Shown here: positions 19,001 through 26,805 of the stretch, piece after piece
Layout: each line of letters begins with the position of its first letter
How positions within the stretch are numbered: the stretch's first letter is position 1
Assembly: GCA_964453435.1 (NCBI GenBank)
Contig: CAYVQZ010000002.1
Span: 179,439 to 243,438, forward strand
DNA: 64,000 bases
DNA from: CAYVQZ01 sp964453435
GTDB taxonomy: Bacteria; Abyssobacteria; SURF-5
Direction of reading: 5' to 3'
The notes under the pieces: generated by a model
Seen by the model: the letters and a program-made list of their open reading frames with translations, nothing else
Database searches by the model: none
What the model was told of the DNA's origin: nothing
Made by a program: the position numbers and the translations under genes

Positions 19001-19245
19001 GAAGGCGAGTCGAGGCGCGCGAGTTTCCGAAAGCCCTCTTCCAGGACATCGGGCGACATGTGCGGGTTGAGACGTTGGAGCGCCTGCCGGAGCCGGCGCT
19101 CCAGCAGGACTTGCTTGTAGTCGTCGCGCTCGGCATGCAGTTCGCCGGGCGCAATCTCGGGACCCGGGAGGATGAGGTAACCCATGCTTTCGAGCCAGGC
19201 CAGAGCGGCCTGCTCGACGATGGATTCGGTGAAGCCGTGGGTCAT
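16096..19245 (-). CDS. hsdR: Type I restriction enzyme, HsdR subunit
   Basis: The 1049-residue protein begins with the N-terminal nuclease domain, in which D145 (RRPDIVLF) and E159-x-K161 (IELKNP) form the PD-ExK site. A superfamily 2 motor follows, with Walker A HTQGSGKS at 324-331 and DEAH at 431-434, and then later helicase motifs. It translocates DNA and cuts at a distance when complexed with HsdM and HsdS. Its ATG overlaps the stop of the four-helix-bundle gene (ATGA), so it is translationally coupled as the last gene of the hsd operon. It appears intact. Confidence 0.93.
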   Translation of the reverse strand: MTHGFTESIVEQAALAWLESMGYLILPGPEIAPGELHAERDDYKQVLLERRLRQALQRLNPHMSPDVLEEGFRKLARLDSPSLVANNHTLHKYLVEGVPVEYQRPDGSFGGDYLRALDYGDPENNEFLAVNQFTVVEDHRERRPDIVLFVNGLPFAVIELKNPADENATIWSAFNQLQTYKEQIPSLFAYNEALVISDGTEARIGTLTANREWFMPWRTIEGQELAEQSVPQLQVALQGVFDKRRFLDLIRYFIVFEDVSSGVLVKKMAGYHQYHGVNVAVEETIRACVSPAKALVAKESEGTYFARSRPDARPGDKRVGVVWHTQGSGKSLTMAFYAGRVIQHPAMENPTLVVITDRNDLDDQLYGTFARCHELLRQPPAQAASRADLRAKLKVASGGVVFTTVHKFFPTQGEDQHPLLSDRRNIVVIADEAHRSQYDFIDGFARYMRDALPNASFIGFTGTPIELTDKNTRAVFGDYISIYDIERAVQDEATVPIYYESRLAKLELDEAARPKLDEDFEEVTEGEEVEHKEQLKTKWAQLEAIVGAEKRIRLIAQDIVNHFEERLRAMDGKAMIVCMSRRICVDLYRAIVALRHEWHYDDDKKGIIKVVMTGSASDPAEWQPHIRPKARREELANRFRDPDDSFQVAIVRDMWLTGFNVPSLHTMYMDKPMRSHGLMQAIARVNRKFKDKPGGLIVDYLGLAHELQSAVENYTRSGGQGETAIDQARAVEAMLEKYEICCGIFHGFDWSRWKSANPQERLSVLPAAQEHVLQQEDGKERLSRAVTDLSHAFALSVPHEKALAIRDDVAFFQAVKSVLRKSVTGDRRSPEELDHAIRQIVSRAVASDRIIDIFAAAGLKKPDVSILSDEFLAEVRGMPHRNLAVEMLRKLLEGEIKTRKRKNIVQARSFAQMLEESIRKYQNRAIATVQVIEELINLAKDLREADRRGEKLGLTEEEVAFYDALETNDSAVQVLGDETLKTIAQELVKAVRNNVTIDWTLRENVRAQMRVMTKRILRRYGYPPDKQARATELVLEQAEVLCRDWAETT

Positions 19246-19922
19246 TGGCCCCGCCTCCTGCTGGTCCGGGTGCGGTACAGTCGTTCGGTGAAACCGCCTT
19301 CCTTCTCAAAGGCTTTGGCCTGGGCGGCGATCTGGCGGTTGAGGAAATGACACGCGAGGTTCAAAAGAGAGAGCGCTGCGTTGGCCGCGAGTTCGGCGGA
19401 AGAGACGGACTGACACGGACCTTTACGGACAGGCACGGACGAGGAACTGCGTCGGTTGTTCTTGTTGTTTGCGGCTGTCTGTGCGTGTCCCTGCTTGTCC
19501 GTGAGGTTTCGGGATTGGTGAAGTTCTTCTTCGACCCAGTCTTTGACCTCTTGCAGCGTCGAGCAGCGCTTTGCCTTGAATCGGAGAAGCGCCGGATGAT
19601 CCGGCGCCCAAATCGGCAGCCCGCGCTGCCGCAGGAAATCCTCGTAGTCCAGCTTCAGTTCCTCCAGGCTTGCGCGCGCCACGTTGGTGAGTTTCAGTTC
19701 CATTTTCTTCGAGGTGGCCGAGGCCTGGCTGCCCTCGGCAATGTTCTGGACGCCGGAGCGCGCCGCCTGCACCATCTGGTCGTGGGTGCGGCTGCGCCTG
19801 TCGATGTAGCGGTCGCAGAACCGCGCGGTCATATCATAAACCAACTGAGCGACCTGGAAGCTCTTGAGCTTTCGGTAGCCGCCGTGCTTGGGGATCAGCG
19901 GTTCTTTGTCCATTGTGTCCAT
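19242..19922 (-). CDS. Four-helix-bundle protein of the hsd operon
   Basis: A 226-residue protein. Residues about 15-115 match the small four-helix-bundle (23S rRNA intervening-sequence/S23-like) fold: AQLVYDMTARFCDRYIDRR, then a MVQAARSGVQNIAEGS helix and a LEELKLDYEDFL helix. A low-complexity linker (about 150-175) and a C-terminal hydrophobic helical suffix (ALSLLNLACHFLNRQ) follow. Such proteins occur inside type I restriction loci, and their role is not settled. It starts nine bases after the remnant gene and overlaps hsdR by four bases. Confidence 0.75.
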   Translation of the reverse strand: MDTMDKEPLIPKHGGYRKLKSFQVAQLVYDMTARFCDRYIDRRSRTHDQMVQAARSGVQNIAEGSQASATSKKMELKLTNVARASLEELKLDYEDFLRQRGLPIWAPDHPALLRFKAKRCSTLQEVKDWVEEELHQSRNLTDKQGHAQTAANNKNNRRSSSSVPVRKGPCQSVSSAELAANAALSLLNLACHFLNRQIAAQAKAFEKEGGFTERLYRTRTSRRRGQ

Positions 19923-19931
19923 GGTGTTCTC

Positions 19932-20159
19932 CTAGACGGTTCTTGCCACGGTCCGCTCCGGATTGGGAACCCGCATCTCGCCGGAGATGAGCTTGGGGAG
20001 AAGGGTGTCGCGGAGAGCGGCGAGGGTGGGGAACTTACCACACCCCTTATGTCCTTTGCCACAGGAGATGTCCGGCCCAGACAGGGCCAAATAGCCTATC
20101 CTCTCCAGCCATGCCAAGGCGGCTTGCTCGACTACGGATTCGGTCAACCGTAAGGCCAT
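19932..20159 (-). pseudogene. Fusion remnant: HsdR N-terminus joined to HsdS C-terminus
   Basis: From ATG 20159 the 75-codon frame starts with ESVVEQAALAWLERIGYLAL, closely matching HsdR residues 7-25 of this same locus. After a few linker residues it switches to AALRDTLLPKLISGEMRVP, which matches the HsdS C-terminus (AAIRDALLPKLISGELRLP). It is therefore a deletion scar between a former hsdR start and a former hsdS end. Its ATG overlaps the TIR stop (ATGA), so it may still be translated. Confidence 0.8.
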
Positions 20160-21262
20160 CAGAAAGGAATCTCCTCTTCCTTTGTCCGCTCTGGCGATAT
20201 CAGTTCGTTGTTTCTCACTTCCCACCGCTTCCCGGTCCATTTCTTCAAGAGCGGTTGCAGCAAATCCGTTCCCTTGAATGAACGCCTATTCTGTTCATTC
20301 GTGCGGTAAGCTTTGAAAACGTGTGTCACTTGGTCCGGGGTTAGATCCTCGAAAATCGACAAAAGGTGCTCAATCTTCCATGCTGAGTCTTCCCAAGTCA
20401 CCGAAGCAGCATAGGCGGAGAGTGCACAATCGAATAACCTCGACCTGTCTGGTAGACGCTTGTGGAGTACCTGGAATATCTTGACTGCCATGCTGTCGGT
20501 ATCAGACCAGCTACATCCACCAAGCCCTTGCCCTTTCGCCATGAGACCGTAGGGATCAAGCCCCAGCCGGACGGCAATGAGCGGTACACCTCTCCCAATT
20601 GCCACACCCACTTCCTGATCTGTCCAATTGCTGTCTTTATAATCTTCAGAAAGCAACGCCACCAAAGCATCCATACTAAACAACGCCCGTTCAATCTCGC
20701 GCTGCCATTCTTCGGTCGGTTCGATGTCCTCATGTGCGACGAACGCCGCTATCCCGCAGCGAGCGAAGGATTCTTTAAGTCTCGTCGCATGCTGCTTGAC
20801 TGAAGATTTATGGCTGAGGAAGATGCGCACGTGCTCCTGCCCCCATATCCGCTTCAATGCCTCAGCCGGAATCGACGAAGCGGCAATACGCGGTCGAAAC
20901 ACTCCGGCTCTTTCGCGCCAATTATCTACCTTTATCGGTTCCACCTCGATGAACACTTCGCTGATATATTCATTCTGGCTATTATCCAACTTGTTGATAT
21001 CATCCTTGATGTGCTTTTGGAGGCTATCCCTGTTTTCCATCACTTTAAAGTAGATATCTTCTGACACCGTAAGCGTAATTGCATGGCCATAGGTTCCACC
21101 ATTCCAATTATCATAGTCCCATCCTTCATGAATGAAGACGACGCCGTTGACGACGATTTCTCTCAGAAGTCTCTCGCCCGTTTTCTCATAGAAGCGGTTC
21201 AAGGTTGCAAGGTATGAATCCACTTTGCCAGGGAGTCGGAATTGGCGGTCACCGGTGGTCAT
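20159..21262 (-). CDS. TIR-domain protein embedded in the type I RM operon
   Basis: A 367-residue protein. The TIR domain lies at about 144-245, beginning VRIFLSHKSS, with S211-x-W213 and E217 at the position of the catalytic glutamate of NAD-cleaving TIR domains (SNWTDQE). The N-terminal 125 residues form an unassigned domain with a WDYDNWNGGTYGH motif, and about 110 residues follow the TIR domain. It is coupled by ATGA overlaps to hsdS before it and to the remnant after it. An NADase effector or regulator of the RM system is plausible but unproven. Confidence 0.82.
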   Translation of the reverse strand: MTTGDRQFRLPGKVDSYLATLNRFYEKTGERLLREIVVNGVVFIHEGWDYDNWNGGTYGHAITLTVSEDIYFKVMENRDSLQKHIKDDINKLDNSQNEYISEVFIEVEPIKVDNWRERAGVFRPRIAASSIPAEALKRIWGQEHVRIFLSHKSSVKQHATRLKESFARCGIAAFVAHEDIEPTEEWQREIERALFSMDALVALLSEDYKDSNWTDQEVGVAIGRGVPLIAVRLGLDPYGLMAKGQGLGGCSWSDTDSMAVKIFQVLHKRLPDRSRLFDCALSAYAASVTWEDSAWKIEHLLSIFEDLTPDQVTHVFKAYRTNEQNRRSFKGTDLLQPLLKKWTGKRWEVRNNELISPERTKEEEIPF

Positions 21263-22566
21263 TTCACAGCCTCCATCTTTGGCAGGCGCAGTTCGCCCGA
21301 AATCAACTTGGGTAGCAGCGCGTCACGGATGGCAGCGAGCGCGCGAGACTCGTTCCTGTTCACCTCGGCTCGCAGAAACAGTGGTTGCGTGTTCTTGTCG
21401 AAGGTGGCAATGAGTTGTGAATTGTCAGGAAGAACGATGTCGCGGCTACCCACCACCTCGGGACGGATGGCGGGGTATGCTCCGCCGTCGGCAAGCCGAC
21501 CGAGTTCTTGTCCAAACTCCGGCCGTGTCGTCGCAATATGAAGGAACGCCCAGTTGCCATCCTTCGGTGTCAATGCAGCGAAACCTGTGGATGCGATTAG
21601 CGATTTCGATGGGTTCAAGGCAAGGAAGTATGCTCCGCGATCTGGTCGGACGGTCGACAGCACGGTATCGCCATGACTCAATCGTCGACGAGCCCTGCTC
21701 GGTTCTTCACCTCGAAGATAGCGGCTGATTATCCCTACCTCGCCGTGCATGACCTCGCTGATCTCGATATAGTCTATGACATCAAGGTGATCGCGTCGTC
21801 CAAGAGTGAGGGCGTTGATGTTAGCAATGTCTGAAATTTTGCCAATCCTCCACCCCTTCGGAATCTCGCCCAATTCGGAGTTCTCAAACGAATCCGGGAA
21901 GAGGTCGGCGACGTCTTTGGGCAGGTTGGGGTTGCGGCCTTGGGCTTTGGCGTGGACGGGGTCGAAGTCCACGAACCAGCTTTTGAAGATGGCCCGCGCA
22001 ATGGCCTCCAGCGTCTGATTCATTCGCCGGTTCAGCTCGATCTTGTCGTCCAACGCCCCGAGAATGCAGGCGATGGCGCGTTGCTGTTCGAGGGGAGGGA
22101 TGGTGATGTACATGCGACGTTGGTCTCGAAGACTCACATACTCCGCCATGTCCGTTTGGCCTGCCACTCCTGAAAACTGGACAAAGAACTCCCGCGAGTG
22201 CATCCAATAGTAAAGCCAACGAGGGTCCAAGCAATCACGATTCAAGACTCTCCAGAAACACAACTGGGGCGCATAGACGAACCGGGGTGTGTCATGTCGA
22301 ACAAATGCGAACCGTCCAACAGTCCCTTTCGATGTAAAAACCACATCTTCGGCTTGACTAATCTTAATTCCGACTTTTGCGAGGTCTTGTTCTGGAAAGC
22401 AATCCGCACCCGCGAAGTGAAAGCCGTTGTTGATGTTCTGCGCCCGCGCGAAAGGAATTCCCTGCGGTGACAACTCGGAGTTCTTGGCGCGATAGCCATC
22501 GTTGATCGCCAATACTCCGTTGTCGATCAATTCGGCAATGGGAGTAGGAGCGATATCACCCGCCAT
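21259..22566 (-). CDS. hsdS: Type I restriction enzyme, HsdS specificity subunit
   Basis: The 435-residue protein has two target-recognition domains separated and ended by the usual conserved helices: PPLEQQRAIACILGALDDKI in the middle and IRDALLPKLISGELRLP at the end. The central LEAIARAIFKSWFVDFDPV segment is typical. ATG 22566 overlaps the end of hsdM by 11 bases and is the correct start; the frame is open further upstream but only as a shadow of hsdM. It sets the recognition sequence of the complex. The stop overlaps the TIR start. Confidence 0.9.
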   Translation of the reverse strand: MAGDIAPTPIAELIDNGVLAINDGYRAKNSELSPQGIPFARAQNINNGFHFAGADCFPEQDLAKVGIKISQAEDVVFTSKGTVGRFAFVRHDTPRFVYAPQLCFWRVLNRDCLDPRWLYYWMHSREFFVQFSGVAGQTDMAEYVSLRDQRRMYITIPPLEQQRAIACILGALDDKIELNRRMNQTLEAIARAIFKSWFVDFDPVHAKAQGRNPNLPKDVADLFPDSFENSELGEIPKGWRIGKISDIANINALTLGRRDHLDVIDYIEISEVMHGEVGIISRYLRGEEPSRARRRLSHGDTVLSTVRPDRGAYFLALNPSKSLIASTGFAALTPKDGNWAFLHIATTRPEFGQELGRLADGGAYPAIRPEVVGSRDIVLPDNSQLIATFDKNTQPLFLRAEVNRNESRALAAIRDALLPKLISGELRLPKMEAVK

Positions 22567-24406
22567 ACCCGATATCCTCCAGATTCGCCCAGATGAGCTT
22601 ATCCAACTTGGCGGATTGGGCGGTTTGTTCGCGCAGTTCGGCGGTGAGGCGGGCCATCTTCTCCTCGAATGGCTCGCCGCCTGCCTGCCGAGCCCTTCCC
22701 TCGGCGATGGCTTGCTTGAGCCACCTACGCCCCGCGGTCGTCTTGAGTTCCTGTTCACGCGCTACAGCCGCTTCACGGCTGGTGAACTCCTCGTAATGTG
22801 CGATATAGCGGGGCTTGTTCTTCTTCGTCCAATCGGTTCCCTGCCCAGACACATGCTCTTGCCATCGCCGAGGGAGGTTATCGGTGTGGCCAATGTAGTA
22901 GCTGCCGCCTTCGCAAGCGATGGCGTAGACGAAATACACGCCAGGTCTCGGCGCAGGCAGGCCGTCCTCGACTTCCGCCGCGCCGACGTAGCGGCCGGGC
23001 GTGAGGATGTGGTTGTGATGGCGAATGTCATCGAGCGTGGCGGATTTGCACAAGCCCGGAACATCCTCATATTTTTGTGCGCAGTCCTTGTCGCCCCGCC
23101 ATGCGTGATATGTGTCGGCGATTTTCCGAATATCCTCGTCGGTCAGTTCGCGGTGGACGCGGTCGATCATGGTTCCGAGCTTGCGGGCGTCGATGATTAA
23201 GGTCTCTCCGCGTCGGTCGCGGAATCGCCGGTTCTTCTTGTCGCGCGCGATGAACCAGAGGCAGACGGGAATCTGGGTGGAGTAGAACAATTGGCCCGGC
23301 ATGGCGACCATGCAGTCAACCAGATCGGCCTCGATGATGTTCCTGCGGATTTCGCCCTCGCCGGATTGGTTGGAGGACATCGAGCCGTTGGCCAGGACAA
23401 AGCCCGCCAGACCGGTGGGCGCGAGATGATAGATGAAGTGCTGGACCCATGCGAAGTTGGCGTTGGAGGCGGGCGGGATACCATACTTCCAGCGCTTGTC
23501 GTCTTTCAGGAGTTCGCCGCGCCAATCGCTGTCGTTGAAGGGCGGATTGGCCAAAACATAGTCCGCCTTGAGGTCGGGGTGCAGGTCGCGGTGGAAACTG
23601 TCGGCGTGTTCCGGCCCGAGGTTGTTGTCGATTCCCCGGATGGCGAGGTTCATTTTCGCCAGACGCCATGTGGTGTGGTTCGACTCCTGCCCGAACACGC
23701 TTACGTTGCCCCTTGCCCGGCCTCCGTTGCCGTTGCCCGACGCATGCGCCTCGACGAACTGGACCGACTGCACGAACATGCCGCCCGAGCCGCAGCACGG
23801 GTCGTACACGCGTCCCTTGAAGGGGGCGAGCATCTCGACCAGCACGCGCACAACACAGCGCGGTGTGTAGAACTGGCCGCCCTTCTTGCCTTCGGCGCTC
23901 GCGAATTGCGAGAGGAAATATTCATACACGCGTCCCAGGATGTCCTTCGAGCGGTTCTCCTTGTCACCGAGGCCGATGTTTCCGATGAGGTCGATAAGCT
24001 GGCCGAGCCGCTGCTTGTCGAGGCGCGGATGCGAATATTCCTTCGGGAGCACACCTTTCAGTGACGGGTTCACGTTCTCAATCGCCTGCATGGCGTCGTC
24101 TATGACTTTGCCGATGGTGGTCTGTTTGGCGCATGCTTTCAGGTGTGACCACCGGGCCTCCTTCGGGACCCAGAAGATGTTCACGGCGCGATACTCATCC
24201 GGGTCCTCCGGGTCGGCGCCCTGCTCACGCTGCGTTTCGAGAAAGGCATGGTGCTCCTCGAAGGCGTCGGATATATATTTCAGGAAAATCAAGCCGAGCA
24301 CGACATGCTTGTACTCGGCGGCGTCCATATTCGAGCGCAGCGCGTCGGCCGCCTGCCACAGTTGCCGTTCGAAACCGAGGTTCGCGCCGTTGCTGGTCTT
24401 GGCCAT
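22556..24406 (-). CDS. hsdM: Type I DNA methyltransferase HsdM with an inserted GIY-YIG nuclease domain
   Basis: A 616-residue protein. The methyltransferase core shows DPCCGSGGMF (202-211) for AdoMet binding and NPPF (287-290) for adenine-N6 methylation. The canonical C-terminus is interrupted after GRYVGAAEVED by about 90 residues (about 488-575) that form a GIY-YIG domain: VYFVY, YIG at 504-506, RRWQEH, and a catalytic-type E551 in REQELK. The usual ending EPFEEKMARL...GYGG then resumes. ATG 24406 follows GGGAGA and matches the family start. It opens the hsd operon. The nuclease insertion is unusual. Confidence 0.92.
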   Translation of the reverse strand: MAKTSNGANLGFERQLWQAADALRSNMDAAEYKHVVLGLIFLKYISDAFEEHHAFLETQREQGADPEDPDEYRAVNIFWVPKEARWSHLKACAKQTTIGKVIDDAMQAIENVNPSLKGVLPKEYSHPRLDKQRLGQLIDLIGNIGLGDKENRSKDILGRVYEYFLSQFASAEGKKGGQFYTPRCVVRVLVEMLAPFKGRVYDPCCGSGGMFVQSVQFVEAHASGNGNGGRARGNVSVFGQESNHTTWRLAKMNLAIRGIDNNLGPEHADSFHRDLHPDLKADYVLANPPFNDSDWRGELLKDDKRWKYGIPPASNANFAWVQHFIYHLAPTGLAGFVLANGSMSSNQSGEGEIRRNIIEADLVDCMVAMPGQLFYSTQIPVCLWFIARDKKNRRFRDRRGETLIIDARKLGTMIDRVHRELTDEDIRKIADTYHAWRGDKDCAQKYEDVPGLCKSATLDDIRHHNHILTPGRYVGAAEVEDGLPAPRPGVYFVYAIACEGGSYYIGHTDNLPRRWQEHVSGQGTDWTKKNKPRYIAHYEEFTSREAAVAREQELKTTAGRRWLKQAIAEGRARQAGGEPFEEKMARLTAELREQTAQSAKLDKLIWANLEDIGYGG

Positions 24407-24472
24407 TCGGCAGTGTCTCCCATCTGTTCGTTCTGGCGACAGAATAGTTCTTCTCGGACTCTTCCATTGGAA

Positions 24473-24501
24473 ATGATACATCATGTTATTGAAATAATCA
24501 A
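24473..24501 (-). promoter_or_regulatory. Probable sigma-70 promoter of the hsd operon
   Basis: On the minus strand, TTGATT (24501-24496), a 17-base spacer and TATCAT (24478-24473) lie about 70 bases before the hsdM ATG in AT-rich DNA. The match is moderate. Confidence 0.45.
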
Positions 24502-24506
24502 CTGAA

Positions 24507-25099
24507 AGTGCATTTGCGTCGCTGCGCTCGGTCAATTCGGGGGGACAGGATACTGATTTTTACTAGCAACGCCTCTGTTTTGCATATTGCTGAACAACGC
24601 GTCCCGCATGATAAGGTCCCCGATGGAGAAGAGCGAAAAGCGAATCACGCGAAACGCGTGACGCGTGGGCTAATCAGTTTGTACATGCATTCACGTTCCC
24701 CGAATCGCCGGGGCAGCTTCGAAAATGCGAGAGCGAATGTTCGAAATTGCACAGTTCAACTGTAACCGGAGCAGGCGAATTCAGACCGTAAAACTCTTAT
24801 TTGAAACAGGTTATGGGCCGACGCCCCGACCGAATTCGGCTCAAAATACCATGGCATAAAAAATGCTCCCGCCTACGGCATCTATATTTGTTTCTTGCCG
24901 CGCGGGACTGTGAAGGTGTGGTGGGCTCGCAAAAACCGTTGTGGATTTACGCGCCCGAGCCTGCCGAAGGTCGCCGAACCGGGACCGCTCGTCGGGCGAG
25001 TCCCGTCGAATCATGGGGCGCATCAGCTCCGCCGCGCGCGGAGGCGGCGCCGAACTGGTATCGGAAAACACACGGAAATATGAAAACGGAGTTATCGCA
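24507..25099. other. Intergenic region before the HDOD-GGDEF gene
   Basis: No gene is recognised. CACGCG-AAA-CGCGTG at 24646-24660 is a small hairpin. A sigma-54-like site lies at 24852-24867, and a GC-rich hairpin CTCCGC...GCGGAG lies near 25030. Part of this stretch (24941-25099) is open in frame with the downstream gene and may be a longer N-terminus. Confidence 0.45.
24852..24867 (+). promoter_or_regulatory. Sigma-54 (-24/-12) promoter candidate upstream of HDOD-GGDEF gene
   Basis: TGGCAT-N6-TGCT keeps GG and GC at the -24/-12 spacing (GG 24853-24854, GC 24865-24866). The second HDOD gene of the window thus also has such a site upstream, with an expected start near 24878. Confidence 0.45.
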
Positions 25100-26755
25100 G
25101 TGATTGAGAATCTCGATGTGAAGAAGATGCTGTTCGAGTCCGGGCATCTCCCAACCATGCCCGCTGTTGCCAACCAGTTATTGTCCATTCGGGACTGGGA
25201 AAACATCGAACTCAAAACGATAGCCGAAATAGTGGCGAAGGACGTCTCACTTTCCTCGAAGATTCTTCGCGTGGCCAATTCCCCGTTCTACGGATTCGGG
25301 CAGCGCATCGGCACGGTATCCCAGGCCATAGTGGCCCTCGGCCTTCGCTCCACCCGGTCTCTCTGTCTCAGCTTCTCGCTGCTGAAGGCGTTTCCGAACG
25401 ACGACCGCGCGTGGTTCGACTGCCACGCGTTCTGGACTCGCTCGCTGAACACCGCCGTGGCCGCGCGAGAACTCGCCTTGATTGCCGGCTCACGCACCGA
25501 AGAGGAAGCCTTCCTCGCGGGATTACTGCAAGATATCGGCGTCATGGTAATGGGGCAGTCCATCCCTGATGTATATCTGCCTGTTATCCGTGAAGCGAAA
25601 AACAAAGGCGCCTGCCTCATACAAAACGAGCGCGAGCGCCTCGGGACCGACCATGTCGAAGTCGTCAAATTACTTTTCGACCATTGGAACATGCCCGCGT
25701 CTCTGTATGTGCCCGTCCTTTACCACCACGCCCCTGAAAAAGCGTATAATGCCGATGAGCAGACTCTCATTTCGATTCGCATCCAGCACTTGGCCTCGTG
25801 TATCGGCGATTGGCTGTACACGGCCGATTTCGACAGGGACGCCTTCGAACAATTGAATGAAGCGGCTGAGGCAAACCTTAACATTTCCTCAAAGGAACTC
25901 GAAGCGCTTCTGTACCGTATCGATACTCGGATGAACGAGATATCCGAACTGTTTGAATTCAACGTCTCCCGTCCCAACACATACGCGAACTTGCTCGAAA
26001 AAGTGAATCTCACCCTCGGCGACATTGTGGACGAGCAGGAGCGGCTTCTCAGGGAACTCGAGGCTGCAAAATTGGAGGCGCATAAGCTCACCGAGCAGCT
26101 CCGCATGGCCAACATCCAACTGCTCAATGAGGCCAGAACCGACTCGCTCACCAATCTTGCGAATCGAAAACGGTTCGACGAATTCCTCCAGCAGGAACTC
26201 AACCGCTCCTTCCGCTATCACCGCCCCATCTCGCTGCTGTTCATCGACCTCGACAACCTGAAATCCGTCAACGACCGCTACGGCCACCTCGAAGGCGGAG
26301 CCGTGCTCACCCAGATAGGCGATATCCTCAGACATAAGGTCCGCGCAAGCGATATGGTGGCGAGATACGGCGGCGACGAGTTCATCATCGCGCTCGTTGA
26401 AACCGACCGCCCAGAGGCGGCGGCCACGGCCGAGCGCATACGGCGGTCGGTGGAAGAGACCTCGTTCTACATTAGCGACAGGAAACAAAAAACATATTTG
26501 ACGGTCAGCGTCGGAGTGACCACATGGCAGCCCTTCAGCAAACCCGTCACCATTGAAATTCTTGTCAAGGAAGCCGATTCCGCCATGTATCGGGCGAAAA
26601 ACGATGGGAAAAACTGCGTTGTCCTTGCCGAAGACAGGCGAGAGTCGTTCGGCCAAATTGCTCTCGATTTCCATGAGCAGGTATCGGGCGCGGGAGAGTT
26701 CCGAATTCCTCCCTCCCAAAAAAACAGGCGCATATCCGCACAGGACGGCACGTAA
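25100..26755 (+). CDS. HDOD-GGDEF diguanylate cyclase
   Basis: A 551-residue protein from GTG 25100, which has GGAG eight bases before it. An HDOD domain comes first (about 12-230). Here the HD pair is changed to QD (LLQDIG), so metal chemistry is unlikely. A long coiled coil (about 300-345) leads to a GGDEF domain with an intact GGDEF at 424-428 and an RxxD inhibitory site five residues before it (415-418). It should make cyclic di-GMP with product inhibition. In-frame starts further upstream (24941, 25013) are possible but would add an Arg-rich, unconserved leader. Confidence 0.85.
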   Translation: MIENLDVKKMLFESGHLPTMPAVANQLLSIRDWENIELKTIAEIVAKDVSLSSKILRVANSPFYGFGQRIGTVSQAIVALGLRSTRSLCLSFSLLKAFPNDDRAWFDCHAFWTRSLNTAVAARELALIAGSRTEEEAFLAGLLQDIGVMVMGQSIPDVYLPVIREAKNKGACLIQNERERLGTDHVEVVKLLFDHWNMPASLYVPVLYHHAPEKAYNADEQTLISIRIQHLASCIGDWLYTADFDRDAFEQLNEAAEANLNISSKELEALLYRIDTRMNEISELFEFNVSRPNTYANLLEKVNLTLGDIVDEQERLLRELEAAKLEAHKLTEQLRMANIQLLNEARTDSLTNLANRKRFDEFLQQELNRSFRYHRPISLLFIDLDNLKSVNDRYGHLEGGAVLTQIGDILRHKVRASDMVARYGGDEFIIALVETDRPEAAATAERIRRSVEETSFYISDRKQKTYLTVSVGVTTWQPFSKPVTIEILVKEADSAMYRAKNDGKNCVVLAEDRRESFGQIALDFHEQVSGAGEFRIPPSQKNRRISAQDGT

Positions 26756-26805
26756 CGTCTCCGCCATCTTGCTCTGCTGCGTCGGCGCGGCACGAACAAC
26801 TTCGC

